DNA of 64,000 nucleotides. Origin: Limnoglobus roseus. Its GTDB lineage: Bacteria > Planctomycetota > Planctomycetia > Gemmatales > Gemmataceae. Location of the stretch: NCBI RefSeq assembly GCF_008254045.1, contig NZ_CP042425.1, forward strand, positions 5,952,001-6,016,000. Reading direction: 5' to 3'. Under the pieces are notes generated by a model. The model saw only the letters and a list, made by a program, of their open reading frames with translations, ran no database searches and was not told where the DNA came from. The position numbers and the translations under genes are program-made. Of this stretch, positions 16,386 to 25,470 are shown piece after piece; within the stretch, counting starts at the first letter, position 1, and each line of letters opens with the position of its first letter.

Positions 16386-18700
16386 AGGGCCTCCTTGGGC
16401 GTCGCGCCGAGGTAGACGATGCCGGTGAACGGTACTTCCATCGTGGTGAGCCGATCCGTGGCCTTCTTGAGCAGCGGCAGCGTCGTCTCGCGGCAGAGCG
16501 TGCAGAGCAGCACGACCTCACTGCGGCGGGCGACCTCGATCGACTCGGCCGCCGTCAACAGTGGGTGGCTGTGGAGGATGACGCAGTCGAACGGCTCCTT
16601 CAGGCAGGTGAGCAACTGCTCCAACCGGCCGCTCCCGGCCGCGCGGCGGGCGTCGTCGGTCCACGCGCCGGCTGTCAGCAGGTGGAGTTCGTTCGGGAGA
16701 ACCTTGATCGTGTTCTTGAAGTCCGCCTCGCCGCGGAGCAGTTCGCAGACGCCGGCGCGGTTCTCAAGGCCGGCGAGCGTGTGTAGGGTCGGCGTCCGCA
16801 GGTCGAAGTCGATGAGCAGCGTCTTGTAACCGGCGTCCGCGAGGCTGTTGGCGAGGGCGAAGGCCGCGTAGGACTTCCCCTCGTCGGTGTGCGGGCTGGT
16901 CACGGTCACGGTCGCGGCCCCGCGCGGCAGGCACGACTGCGTGACGTAGGCGCGAAGCTTGTCGATGGCCTCGTTCACCTCGGCCCGGCGAACGGGCTCC
17001 CTCATCGACGCGGCGTTCTGCCACGGGACGACGCCGACGACCGGCGTGCCGACGGTCGCCTTCACGTCCGCAAGGCCACAGGTTTTCTTCATGCTCATCT
17101 CGTAGCCGACGGCAAGCAGGCCGACGAAGGCGAAGCCGAGCAACCCGGCGAAGGCCGTGCCGAGGAGTTGCTTCTTCGTGTCCTTTTGCATCGGCGTCGA
17201 GGCCTTTTGCCGAACCGTGACTCGTTCCGGCGAACTCAGGTCGAGGCGGAGGGCCGCGGTGTTCTGTGCGAGGCTGCGGAAGATCGTGTCCTCCGCTTCG
17301 GCGAGGGAGGCGTCGGGGCTGACTGTCTTCTTGTCGGTCTCCTTGACGCGGTAGTCCACCGGCTTGATCGGATCGGCGTCCGGCGGAAGCTTCGCGATCT
17401 CTTCTACGTATTCCTTCAGGCGAACCTTGGAGCTTTCGTACCGGGTCTCCAACTCCACCAACCGAAGGACGGCGGCGTCGTACTCGGCAATCTTTGGGTT
17501 AACACTCGGTTGGGCCGGGGTGGTGAGCGTTCCCGTCGGGCCGACCTTCATCTGGGCGTAGAGCGCCAGCTTCTTTTTCTTCAATTCCGCCAACTCGGCC
17601 GTGAGTTGGTTGGCGCGTTCGAGCTTGGCGACGATGCTCGGTGCATTGGGGTTCGAGTAGCGTTCGCGCTCCAGGGTCGACTCGCGGCGGAGCCGTTTCT
17701 CGTCCTGCTCCATCGCCTTCACGTCCGGATCGCGTTCCACGGCCGCCGACAGCATCTCAGCCGTCGGCCCGCTGTCCGGTGTCGCCGCGGCCGGGGTTTG
17801 GAGGCTTCCGAGCTGCTTCTTGAACATCTCGATGCGGGCTTTCTGCGAGGAGATCATGATCGGCAGGTCGTTGTTCACCTCCTCCCGTAACGCGAGCCAT
17901 CGAGTGATGAGACCGGTGGCCATTTGCTTTTTCACCAACTCGGGCGGGCCGTTCACGGGCACGCCGCCGACCGGCAGCAGGGTGGAGGGCAGGGCCCCCG
18001 GCGACTTAACATCGACCGGCGGAGGAGCGGTGTCCTTCTTCCCAGTCTTCTCGTTGAGCGTGTTCTGGCTGCTGACGAGAATCCGGTCGAGAACTCGGAG
18101 GAACTCCTTACGGTCTTCGAGTTCCTTCTCAACGACTTCCTGCATGAACGCCATCTGCACCGCGTTGACGATCCGCCGAACGTCATCGGGGTTGTGACCC
18201 TTCATCGAAATTCGGATCATTTCGTCCCCCTCCCGACTGCTCACGACGAGCTCGTCTTCGAGGAACTGAAACGGATTTTTCTGCTCTTTGATGGTGCCCA
18301 GGTCGCTAACACGGACGCCGTCGATTTCGAGGTTCAATGCCTTGTTGAAGACGAATTCGTTTTTGATCATGTTCGAATTCGTCTTGAGGTACGTCGTGAA
18401 GTCGGTCCGCGAACGGTTCGGGTCGCGGTTGCTGGAAACGCTGAACGGCGACGAGGCCACGCGCAGCAGGGCGTAGGACTCGTACTTCGACGCGAGCAGC
18501 GCCCACGCGACGTACGCCAACCCCGCCCCGAGCAGGCCGCCGCAGAAGAGGATCGTCAGCCAGTACAACCGCAGCCACGCGAGCAGGCGGCCGGTCATGG
18601 CGGCGGTGGCGTCTGCGTCGGCCTTCGCGGTGGACCGCGGCGGGGCCGGACGTGCCGGTGTCGCGGTTCGTGCCGTCGTCGTTGTCGTGGTAGCGGTCAT
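16379..18700 (-). CDS. Wzz/Wzc-type polysaccharide co-polymerase with BY-kinase-like ATPase domain
   Basis: The 773-aa protein has a cytoplasmic Thr/Ala-rich start, a membrane helix at about 45-70, a long extracytoplasmic coiled-coil region, a second helix (TAFAGLLGFAFVGLLAVGYEM) and a C-terminal ParA/MinD-like ATPase. The ATPase shows Walker A SPHTDEGKS (602-610) and Walker A' LLIDFDLRTP (628-637). At the Walker B position the expected D-x-P-P is replaced by ILHSHP (708-713), and no C-terminal tyrosine cluster is present, so kinase activity is doubtful. Such proteins set polysaccharide chain length and export. Start at the ATG 18698-18700; longer frames upstream are antisense-like. It overlaps exosortase and EpsI genes at both ends. 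Confidence 0.88.
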   Translation of the reverse strand: MTATTTTTTARTATPARPAPPRSTAKADADATAAMTGRLLAWLRLYWLTILFCGGLLGAGLAYVAWALLASKYESYALLRVASSPFSVSSNRDPNRSRTDFTTYLKTNSNMIKNEFVFNKALNLEIDGVRVSDLGTIKEQKNPFQFLEDELVVSSREGDEMIRISMKGHNPDDVRRIVNAVQMAFMQEVVEKELEDRKEFLRVLDRILVSSQNTLNEKTGKKDTAPPPVDVKSPGALPSTLLPVGGVPVNGPPELVKKQMATGLITRWLALREEVNNDLPIMISSQKARIEMFKKQLGSLQTPAAATPDSGPTAEMLSAAVERDPDVKAMEQDEKRLRRESTLERERYSNPNAPSIVAKLERANQLTAELAELKKKKLALYAQMKVGPTGTLTTPAQPSVNPKIAEYDAAVLRLVELETRYESSKVRLKEYVEEIAKLPPDADPIKPVDYRVKETDKKTVSPDASLAEAEDTIFRSLAQNTAALRLDLSSPERVTVRQKASTPMQKDTKKQLLGTAFAGLLGFAFVGLLAVGYEMSMKKTCGLADVKATVGTPVVGVVPWQNAASMREPVRRAEVNEAIDKLRAYVTQSCLPRGAATVTVTSPHTDEGKSYAAFALANSLADAGYKTLLIDFDLRTPTLHTLAGLENRAGVCELLRGEADFKNTIKVLPNELHLLTAGAWTDDARRAAGSGRLEQLLTCLKEPFDCVILHSHPLLTAAESIEVARRSEVVLLCTLCRETTLPLLKKATDRLTTMEVPFTGIVYLGATPKEALC

Positions 18701-19557
18701 TGATCGACTCCTCGGCGGGGTTCGGCTACCACCAGTCGCTTCAGAATCCAGAGTTCGAGAGCGAGCAATCCCAGGCCGACAGGCATCATAAACCAGCCGT
18801 ACACGTCGTGCAGCAGGGCGTTGGTCGCCTTGTCGTGGACGAAGGTGTGCGACACGCCGGTCGCCGCGATGCGGAGGATGTTCGTGAGCATCGCCACCGG
18901 CACGATGCCGAGGATGACCATGCCCCGTTCGAACCACGACCGCTGGTTGAGCAGGACTGCACCGATGGAGAACGCCGCGAACGTCATGAGCATCTTGAGG
19001 CCGCTACAGGCGTCCACGACGCCGAGGCGGACTTCGTCAATCAGGATGAGGTTGCCTTCCGCAATGGCCGGGAAGCCGATTGCCTGCAACAGGTAGGTGG
19101 TCGCAATCGTCGCGGACTTCTTCAACGGCCCGCCGACGTTTCGCTCCACTTCGAACGGCAGGGGAATCGCGAAGGCGAGGAACAAGATCGCTGGGGCCGT
19201 CAGCAAGAGCAACCGCTTCCCACCGAAGGCGAGGGCCGCACCGGCCAAGGCCAGCAAGAGCGAGATCGCATCGAGTTGGTGGAACAGTAGCCCGCCCGCC
19301 AGGACACGCATGAGTCCGGCGAGGACCAGCACACCGCCGCCGAGGATCGGCCAGGGGTTGAAGTCCTGCAACCGGAAGCGGTCGCGGTTCTGATTGATGA
19401 GGTACGCCGAGAAAAGCGGGACTAGGAACCCGTGTGAATACTGCGGGTCGCCGATCCACTTCTCGTAGAGGAACGCAAGCGTCGGCCAGTACGCCCACGC
19501 CAATAGCGCGGCGACCGTTCCGAACAGGAATAGTGGCTTCGTCGTGGTGTTCGACAT
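18697..19557 (-). CDS. Exosortase (EpsH/XrtA superfamily)
   Basis: Polytopic membrane cysteine transpeptidase-like protein, 286 aa, about eight hydrophobic helices. The catalytic set of the family is visible: C184 in VVDACSGLKML, R229 in TNILRI and H250 in LLHDVYGW. Exosortases process proteins with C-terminal sorting tags and are paired with polysaccharide genes; that pairing is seen here with EpsI, the Wzz/BY-kinase and sugar transferase genes downstream. The ATG chosen (19555-19557) begins MSNTTTKPLFLFG; an upstream in-frame extension looks non-coding. No tagged substrate was recognised in this window. Confidence 0.9.
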   Translation of the reverse strand: MSNTTTKPLFLFGTVAALLAWAYWPTLAFLYEKWIGDPQYSHGFLVPLFSAYLINQNRDRFRLQDFNPWPILGGGVLVLAGLMRVLAGGLLFHQLDAISLLLALAGAALAFGGKRLLLLTAPAILFLAFAIPLPFEVERNVGGPLKKSATIATTYLLQAIGFPAIAEGNLILIDEVRLGVVDACSGLKMLMTFAAFSIGAVLLNQRSWFERGMVILGIVPVAMLTNILRIAATGVSHTFVHDKATNALLHDVYGWFMMPVGLGLLALELWILKRLVVAEPRRGVDQ

Positions 19558-19650
19558 CCGTGTCTCTCGGCTGATCTGCGATCCCCAATCCGTGGGGAGT
19601 GTGATTGTGAACCAAAATGTGGCGGGCGTGCAAGAGCAAGTTTGCAAACA

Positions 19651-19682
19651 AAAAGCCCAGGCACGACCGTGCCTGGGCTTTT
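19651..19682. terminator. Bidirectional-type terminator after the ketosynthase gene region
   Basis: AAAAGCCCAGGCAC (19651-19664) pairs perfectly with 19669-19682 around a GACC loop and is flanked by A- and T-runs. It lies between the exosortase start and the 3' end of the fabF-like gene, both on the minus strand, and would stop the fabF transcript. Confidence 0.85.
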
Positions 19683-19698
19683 GGGGTCTGAACGGAGA

Positions 19699-20982
19699 TT
19701 AGACCGCGGCCATCACCAGCGCGCCGTTTTGGCCGCCGAAGCCAAAACTGGTGGAAAGCCCGTACTTCACCTTCTTCTCTCGGGCCGTGTTCGGAATGTA
19801 ATCGAGGTCGCACTGCGGGTCGGGGTTCGTCAGGTTAATCGTCGGCGGGTACACTTGCGATTGCAGGCTCATGGCCAGGGCCGCCGCCTCAATGGCCCCG
19901 CTCGCCCCGATGCTGTGGCCGATCATCGACTTGATGCTGGAGAGTTGCACGTCGCGGGAACTCTCGCCGAACACCCGCTTCACGGCCGCCGTTTCCATCG
20001 CGTCGTTCAGCCGCGTACTGGTGCCGTGGGCGTTGATGTAGCCGATGTCGCGGTAGTCGACGCTGCCTTCCTTGAGCGCCGCCTGAATCGCCCGTGCGCC
20101 GCCTTTCCCATCCGGGTCGGGCTTTGTGACAGAGTACGCATCGAACGTACTGCCGAAGCCGCGGATTTCGGCGTAGATGTTGGCATTCCGGGCCTTGGCC
20201 CGCTCGTATTCTTCGAGGACCAGAACGGCCGCCCCTTCGCTAATCACGAACCCGTCCCGAAGGCGGTCGAACGGACGCGACATCTCGCCGGCCGGCCGGG
20301 CGGACCGGCTCAACGTCCCGAGGGCCGTGTACGCGAGCAGCATGAGCGGATCGATCCGGCTGTCTGCCCCGCCGGCGAGCATCACGTCGGCCTCTCCGCG
20401 GTCGATGAGGCGGTAGGCTTCACCCACGGCCTGCGTCCCGGCGACGCAGGCCGTGACTACCGTGTTGTTCGGCCCCTGGCAATTGAACGCCATACTGATG
20501 TGCGCGGCTGCCATGTTCGGCAGGTACTTCAACAACCAGAGCGGGAAGAGCGGCGAGTTGCCGTCGGTCGAGAGTTGCCGCTCGTCGAACGCCCCGTTCT
20601 CTTGACAGGCCCGCGCGAGCATCGGGGCGAGTTCCGCGAGATCGACGGGCACGACGCCGCCCCCCATGACCACGCCCATCCGCTCCGGGTTCTCGGTCGC
20701 GAGATTCAGGCCACTGTCCTGAATCGCCAAACCGGCTCCACCCAGTCCGAACTTCGCGGCCCGGCCCATGACCTTCAACGATTTTCGCGCCTGAACCGGA
20801 ATGTACGGTTCGGGGTCGAAATCTTTGACTTCACCCGCCACCTTGACCGGGTGGTTGCTCGGATCGAAGGACGTAATCGGGCCGATGCCGGAAACACCCT
20901 GCTTACAGGCGTCCCAAAACGACGACTTCCCCACCCCGTTCGGAGCCACGACTCCGATACCGGTTATCACAACCCTACGCAT
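19699..20982 (-). CDS. fabF: Beta-ketoacyl-ACP synthase (FabF/KAS II type)
   Basis: Condenses acyl-ACP or acyl-enzyme with malonyl-ACP in fatty-acid or related synthesis. The 427-aa protein begins RRVVITGIGVVAPNG, has the active-site C179 in VVTACVAGTQ, and the two histidines in YINAHGTST and SMIGHSIGASG; the closing STSFGFGGQNGALV is typical. All Cys-His-His residues are present, so it is not a chain-length-factor type. It is a single-gene unit without acpP or fabG beside it, so it may be a second, specialised KAS. The start ATG is 20980-20982; a GTG/upstream Met seven codons earlier is possible. Confidence 0.9.
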   Translation of the reverse strand: MRRVVITGIGVVAPNGVGKSSFWDACKQGVSGIGPITSFDPSNHPVKVAGEVKDFDPEPYIPVQARKSLKVMGRAAKFGLGGAGLAIQDSGLNLATENPERMGVVMGGGVVPVDLAELAPMLARACQENGAFDERQLSTDGNSPLFPLWLLKYLPNMAAAHISMAFNCQGPNNTVVTACVAGTQAVGEAYRLIDRGEADVMLAGGADSRIDPLMLLAYTALGTLSRSARPAGEMSRPFDRLRDGFVISEGAAVLVLEEYERAKARNANIYAEIRGFGSTFDAYSVTKPDPDGKGGARAIQAALKEGSVDYRDIGYINAHGTSTRLNDAMETAAVKRVFGESSRDVQLSSIKSMIGHSIGASGAIEAAALAMSLQSQVYPPTINLTNPDPQCDLDYIPNTAREKKVKYGLSTSFGFGGQNGALVMAAV

Positions 20983-21519
20983 GGCGTGCCACCCCACACG
21001 CACACACAGTTCATCATGACCTGCGGCGCTGCCACATCATCGAACCGCAGCGGCGTCCTACCGAATCCCGAGTTGGGTCACGTGTTCGATCCTGGTCGAG
21101 ATACGATTAGTAACCCCTCTAATCGCCCATCTTTGCCAGATTGCACATTTTTATTCCATTGGGATTCCTGATGCAATCCCCCTGAACTGCGGAAGCTACT
21201 CTGTTTCGGCATCTCCCTACGGCATATCCGCTATTTCTGGCATGCCCGGCGGTCGAGGGTGATATTTTGATGATTGAATTTTCTTCCTTGCAGGCTCGCC
21301 ACGCAGGAGTGTTTTGGCACTTCAACCAGCAATTCGGGTGCGAATGAGGTTGGACGTGGGAGCGTAGACGGCGAAGAATTGCAAATCCGGCGCGGGTGGT
21401 GGCGAAAGATCAAATAACGTGCGGTAGGCTGGAGATACGTTTTGCTCCACTTCTGACGGTTGCTTATAATTCGCTAGAATCACGCACACCGGATAGGCCC
21501 GATCTCGAGGACGATCTTG
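20983..21519. other. Divergent intergenic region, about 540 bases
   Basis: No gene is supported between the ketosynthase and nfeD starts. The stretch 21080-21420 is less GC-rich than the surroundings, with no good ribosome site before the short open frames in it. It should hold promoters for both genes. GAGG at 21507-21510 precedes the nfeD ATG. An unannotated small RNA cannot be excluded. Confidence 0.55.
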
Positions 21520-23721
21520 ATGGCTCCCGAACGCCCGATCGCGGGTATTTCCCGAATCTTGGGACTTCTCCTGACCGTGCTCCTGGGCGTTCAAGGCGGC
21601 CGGGTGGCGGCGGCTAATGCCCTGGTCGACGAGGGTTTGTTTATCAACGTCCCAAATCCCCTCACCAGCGAGGGGGTTACGCGCGTCAAGAACCGCATCG
21701 AGGCGGGGCGGACGAACCCGAACCGGCCGATCCACAAGGCCGTCTTTGACTTTAACCCCGACGCCAAAGAGGCGAATACGACCGATTTCGGCGCGTGCTA
21801 CGAACTCGCGAGCTACATCAGCCAGCTCCACGACCTGACGACCATCGGCTTCGTCTCGAACGCGGTCAGCGGCCACACGGTACTGCCGGTGCTGGCGTGC
21901 AAGGAAATCGTCATGGCGAAGGCCGGCGTCCTCGGCGAGATCGTGCCGCCAGGGGAGACGCTCAAGCAGGCCGTCATCGCGGCCTACGCGGAAATCCCGG
22001 GCAAGAGTCGCGAGGGCTTCGCCGCCGTCGTGAAGAAGATGTACGACCGTGGCGTGTCGCTCGGTCGCGGCGAGAAGAACGGACTTGCTTATTACATCGA
22101 CCTCCGCGACGCGGACGCCTTTCGGAAGGCCGGGGGGAAGGTTCCCGACCCGACGCCTCTGCCGTTCGCGGGATCGGGGTCGGCCGGTCAGTTCCCGGCC
22201 GACCGCTTGAAACAACTCGGCCTCGTCACCGCCACGGCCGAAACGCGGGCGGAAGTGGCCGAGCTTTATTCCCTTTCGTCGAGCAGTCTCCGGGACGACC
22301 CGCTCAACAACCAGACGCCGGTGGCGTTCAAACTGACCCTGCACGGGCAGGTCGATGGCGGCGTCCGCGAGGCGGTCAAGCGGACCGTCGATGACGTCAT
22401 CGGTCGAAAGGGGAACGTCCTCTTCTTGGAACTACGTTGCTCCGGCGGCGACATCTCGGCCGCCCGCGACATCGCGGACCAACTCATCACGACCCAGAAG
22501 GAAAAGGGTTTGCTCGTCGTCGCCTTCATCCCCGTGGCCGCTCCCGACACTGCCGCGCTGATCGCCCTGGGGTGCAGCGAGATCGTGATGAGCAAGCAGA
22601 AGGACGTCAAGGCCGCTGGTGGGGAAGAGCCGGAGGCCGTGTTCGGCGACTTCGAAAGCGTCCTCCGCGACCCGGCCCGGAAGGAACTTCTCAAGAAAAA
22701 CTTGATCGACCTCGCGAGCCAACGGGGCTACCCGGTTCTGCTTCTGGAAGGGATGGTGGACCGCGAGCTCGTGATCGTCAACGCGGTCGGCCGGGTGGAC
22801 CGCAACCGCCGTCGGCTGATGACCGAGGCCGAGTTCGAGGCGTCCAAGAAGGACTGGGATTCCGTCGGCACCGTCAAGAGTAAGGGCCAGTACCTGAAAT
22901 TGAACGCGACGCGGGCGGTCGAACTGGGCATCGCCCGCTTCGCCGTCGATCACTCGGACCTGAACGAAGTGTACAACCTCTACGGCGTCGAGTCGGGGAA
23001 GGTTCGCGAGGCGACGCCCGGCTGGCTCGACCGGTTCGCGAACTACCTTCGCATCCCGGCGGTCACCGTGTTGCTCGTGGTCATCGGCTTCGCGGGCCTG
23101 ATCTTGGAGATCAAGGTCCCCGGCGTCACGGTCCCCGGCATCATCGCGGCCCTGTGCTTCATCCTGATCTTCTGGGCGCACTCGCAGTTCAGCGGCCAGA
23201 CGGCGATCCTCGGCGGGCTGATCTTCTTACTCGGCCTGCTGCTGTTGTTGCTGGAAGTGTTCGTCATCCCCGGCTTCGGCGTCACGGGGTTGCTCGGCGT
23301 GCTCTTCCTGCTCGCCGGAATCGGGTTGGCAACCTTCGACCGCATCCCCGTGACCGTCGAAGACTGGACCGAGTTCGGCGCTCGCATCACGATGTACGTC
23401 GGTGCGATGGCCGGCGGGATGATCGTGGCGTTCTTCATCGCCCGCTTCCTGCCGCAGATTCCGTTTGCGAACCGCATGGTCCTCCTGCCGCCATCCGATG
23501 ACCCGAACGCGGACCCGATGGCCGACCTGCCCGGCGCAGTTGCCGCCGCCGCGCTGCTCGGCGCGATCGGCACGGCGGCGACGCCCCTCCGCCCGGCGGG
23601 CATGGCCCAGTTCGGCGAGCAGTACGTGGACGTCGTGACCGAGGGCGGGTTCATCAGCGCCGGCGTTCGCGTGCAGGTCGTCGAGGTCGAAGGCAATCGC
23701 ATCGTCGTGAAGGAAGTGTAA
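21520..23721 (+). CDS. nfeD: Long-form NfeD membrane protein with ClpP-like domains
   Basis: A 733-aa membrane protein: signal/anchor segment (ISRILGLLLTVLLGVQGG), an extracytoplasmic region with two ClpP/SppA-like repeats, four hydrophobic helices (VTVLLVVIGFAGLILEI onwards) and a C-terminal OB-fold (VDVVTEGGFISAGVRVQVVEVEG). The first protease-like repeat keeps a Ser in NAVSGHTVLP, while the second has PDTAALIALG at that place, so the second looks inactive. NfeD proteins work with flotillins in membrane microdomains. Start is the ATG at 21520; a TTG immediately before it is less likely. The next three genes complete the module. Confidence 0.88.
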   Translation: MAPERPIAGISRILGLLLTVLLGVQGGRVAAANALVDEGLFINVPNPLTSEGVTRVKNRIEAGRTNPNRPIHKAVFDFNPDAKEANTTDFGACYELASYISQLHDLTTIGFVSNAVSGHTVLPVLACKEIVMAKAGVLGEIVPPGETLKQAVIAAYAEIPGKSREGFAAVVKKMYDRGVSLGRGEKNGLAYYIDLRDADAFRKAGGKVPDPTPLPFAGSGSAGQFPADRLKQLGLVTATAETRAEVAELYSLSSSSLRDDPLNNQTPVAFKLTLHGQVDGGVREAVKRTVDDVIGRKGNVLFLELRCSGGDISAARDIADQLITTQKEKGLLVVAFIPVAAPDTAALIALGCSEIVMSKQKDVKAAGGEEPEAVFGDFESVLRDPARKELLKKNLIDLASQRGYPVLLLEGMVDRELVIVNAVGRVDRNRRRLMTEAEFEASKKDWDSVGTVKSKGQYLKLNATRAVELGIARFAVDHSDLNEVYNLYGVESGKVREATPGWLDRFANYLRIPAVTVLLVVIGFAGLILEIKVPGVTVPGIIAALCFILIFWAHSQFSGQTAILGGLIFLLGLLLLLLEVFVIPGFGVTGLLGVLFLLAGIGLATFDRIPVTVEDWTEFGARITMYVGAMAGGMIVAFFIARFLPQIPFANRMVLLPPSDDPNADPMADLPGAVAAAALLGAIGTAATPLRPAGMAQFGEQYVDVVTEGGFISAGVRVQVVEVEGNRIVVKEV

Positions 23722-23748
23722 CCCTACCTTTTGCGGGAAGCCCGAAGC

Positions 23749-24270
23749 GTGTCGTACCTGTCCATCGCCATCGTCCTCGCGGCCATTGGCCTCATTCTCT
23801 TTATGGCAGAGTACTTCCTGCCGACCGGCGGCATTCTCATCGTCGCCGGCTTCCTGGTTTCGCTCGCCGCCGTGGCCGTCGTCGCCGCCAACGCGGAGGA
23901 CTACCGCGAGACGGTGGCCGCCGTCGTCGTCCTGTGCATCGGCGAGCCGATCTTCGTGATCGCCGGCATGTCGGTCTGGGGCCGGCGCATGGCCCTGCGC
24001 GCGCTGGAAGGGGACGACGGCAATTCCCTCAACGAACCCGAACGCGAAGGGGACAAACTCGTCGGCAAGATCGGGAAGACCGTGACCCCGCTCCGGCCGT
24101 CCGGGGCCGCCGTGTTCGACGGCCGCCGGGTGGACGTGGTGACGGAAGGGATGATGATCGACGTCGGCGTATGGGTGAAATGCCTGGAGGTTCGCGGCAG
24201 TCGCGTCGTCGTGCGGCAGATCGCGAAGCCGCCGGACTTGAACGATTTCGACCTCGACGACTTGAAATAA
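23749..24270 (+). CDS. Short-form NfeD (membrane + OB-fold) protein
   Basis: A 173-aa protein with three or so membrane helices (IAIVLAAIGLILFMAEYFLP; ILIVAGFLVSLAAVAVV; VVLCIGEPIFVIAGM) and an OB-fold tail (GKIGKTVTPLRPSGAAVFDGRRVDV... with VDVVTEGMMIDVG). It matches the short NfeD type that lacks the protease domain. GTG at 23749 is chosen since it follows a GGGAAG; a TTG at 23731 in the same frame would add six residues. It sits 27 bases after nfeD and before floA, a common gene order. Confidence 0.85.
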   Translation: MSYLSIAIVLAAIGLILFMAEYFLPTGGILIVAGFLVSLAAVAVVAANAEDYRETVAAVVVLCIGEPIFVIAGMSVWGRRMALRALEGDDGNSLNEPEREGDKLVGKIGKTVTPLRPSGAAVFDGRRVDVVTEGMMIDVGVWVKCLEVRGSRVVVRQIAKPPDLNDFDLDDLK

Positions 24271-24363
24271 CCGCCGCCGTGTCACGAATTGCCGGTATAT
24301 TAGTCGCCGTGACTGTCGAGCGGTGTTACACTTGTGACAACCCCTCCTGGAAAGGAAACGATC

Positions 24364-25437
24364 GTGCCATCCGTCAACTCGGCCGTACTCTTCGCTCAAA
24401 ACCGCCCGGTCAACGACATGTCGACCGTCTGGTTCGTCGTCGCGGCCATCGCGGTTTTGATGTTCGTCGTATTCCTGTTCATCTTCTTCAGCTTCGTCCG
24501 GCTCTGGATCCAGAGCCTGCTGACCGGGGCCAACATTGGCATCGGCACGCTGATCGGGATGAAGTTGCGGAACGTCGATTACGGTCTGATTGTGAAGCAG
24601 AAGATCGCCCTCGTGCAGGCCGGCGTGAAGGTGACAACGGGTGACCTGGAAAGCCACTACCTCGCCCGCGGCAACGTGCCGAAGACGGCCGCCGCCGTCA
24701 TTGCGGCCCACAAGGCCGGTCTCGACCTCCCCTGGCGGACGGCTGCGGCGATTGACCTCGCCGGCCGCGACGTGCTGGAAGCTGTGCGGACGAGCGTGAA
24801 CCCGAAGGTCATCGACTGCCCCGACCCGGCGAAGGGCAAGCAGTTCCTCGACGCCGTGTGCAAGAACGGCATTCAACTGCTGGCGAAGGCGCGGGTGACG
24901 GTTCGCACGAAGCTCGAACGCCTCGTCGGTGGGGCGACGGAAGAAACCATCATCGCCCGCGTGGGGCAGGGGATCGTGAAGGCCATCGGCTCGGCCCACG
25001 ACCACAAGGAAGTCCTCGCGAACCCCGGCATGATTTCCGAGGAAGTGCTCAAGTCTGGTTTGGACGCCCAGACGGCGTTCGAGATCGTGTCCATCGACAT
25101 TGCCAACCTCGAGCCGGGCGACAACATCGGGGCGAAACTGGCCGCTGACCAAGCCGGGTCCGACCTTCGCGTGGCCCAAGCGGAAGCCGAAAAGCGCCGG
25201 GCCGCGGCTGTCGCACTCGAGCAGGAAATGAAAGCCCGCGTGGAAGAGTTCCGGGCGAAGGTCGTCGAGAGCGAGGCCCAGGTGCCGATGGCGATTGCCG
25301 CCGCCTTCCGCGAAGGGAAGATTGGCGTCATGGACTACTACAACATGCGGAACCTGCAATCCGACACGTCGATGCGGAACAGCATTTCCGCCCTGTCCGG
25401 CGGCGGGAACGCCGAGGGTACAGGCCGCACGAACTAA
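24364..25437 (+). CDS. floA: Flotillin-like protein FloA
   Basis: Organises membrane microdomains. The 357-aa protein has an N-terminal hairpin of hydrophobic residues (TVWFVVAAIAVLMFVVFLFIFF), the FloA block GANIGIGTLIGMKLRNVDYGLIV, VTTGDLESHYLARGNV, LERLVGGATEETIIARVGQGIV, and a late Ala/Glu-rich coiled coil (AQAEAEKRRAAAVALEQEMKA). This is the YqfA/FloA family rather than an SPFH flotillin of FloT type. The GTG at 24364 has AAAGGA seven bases before it; a GTG ten codons upstream is in frame but has no such site. Partner of the two NfeD genes. Confidence 0.93.
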   Translation: MPSVNSAVLFAQNRPVNDMSTVWFVVAAIAVLMFVVFLFIFFSFVRLWIQSLLTGANIGIGTLIGMKLRNVDYGLIVKQKIALVQAGVKVTTGDLESHYLARGNVPKTAAAVIAAHKAGLDLPWRTAAAIDLAGRDVLEAVRTSVNPKVIDCPDPAKGKQFLDAVCKNGIQLLAKARVTVRTKLERLVGGATEETIIARVGQGIVKAIGSAHDHKEVLANPGMISEEVLKSGLDAQTAFEIVSIDIANLEPGDNIGAKLAADQAGSDLRVAQAEAEKRRAAAVALEQEMKARVEEFRAKVVESEAQVPMAIAAAFREGKIGVMDYYNMRNLQSDTSMRNSISALSGGGNAEGTGRTN

Positions 25438-25470
25438 GCCGCCTGTAGGGCGGACTTCCGGGAGACTGCG

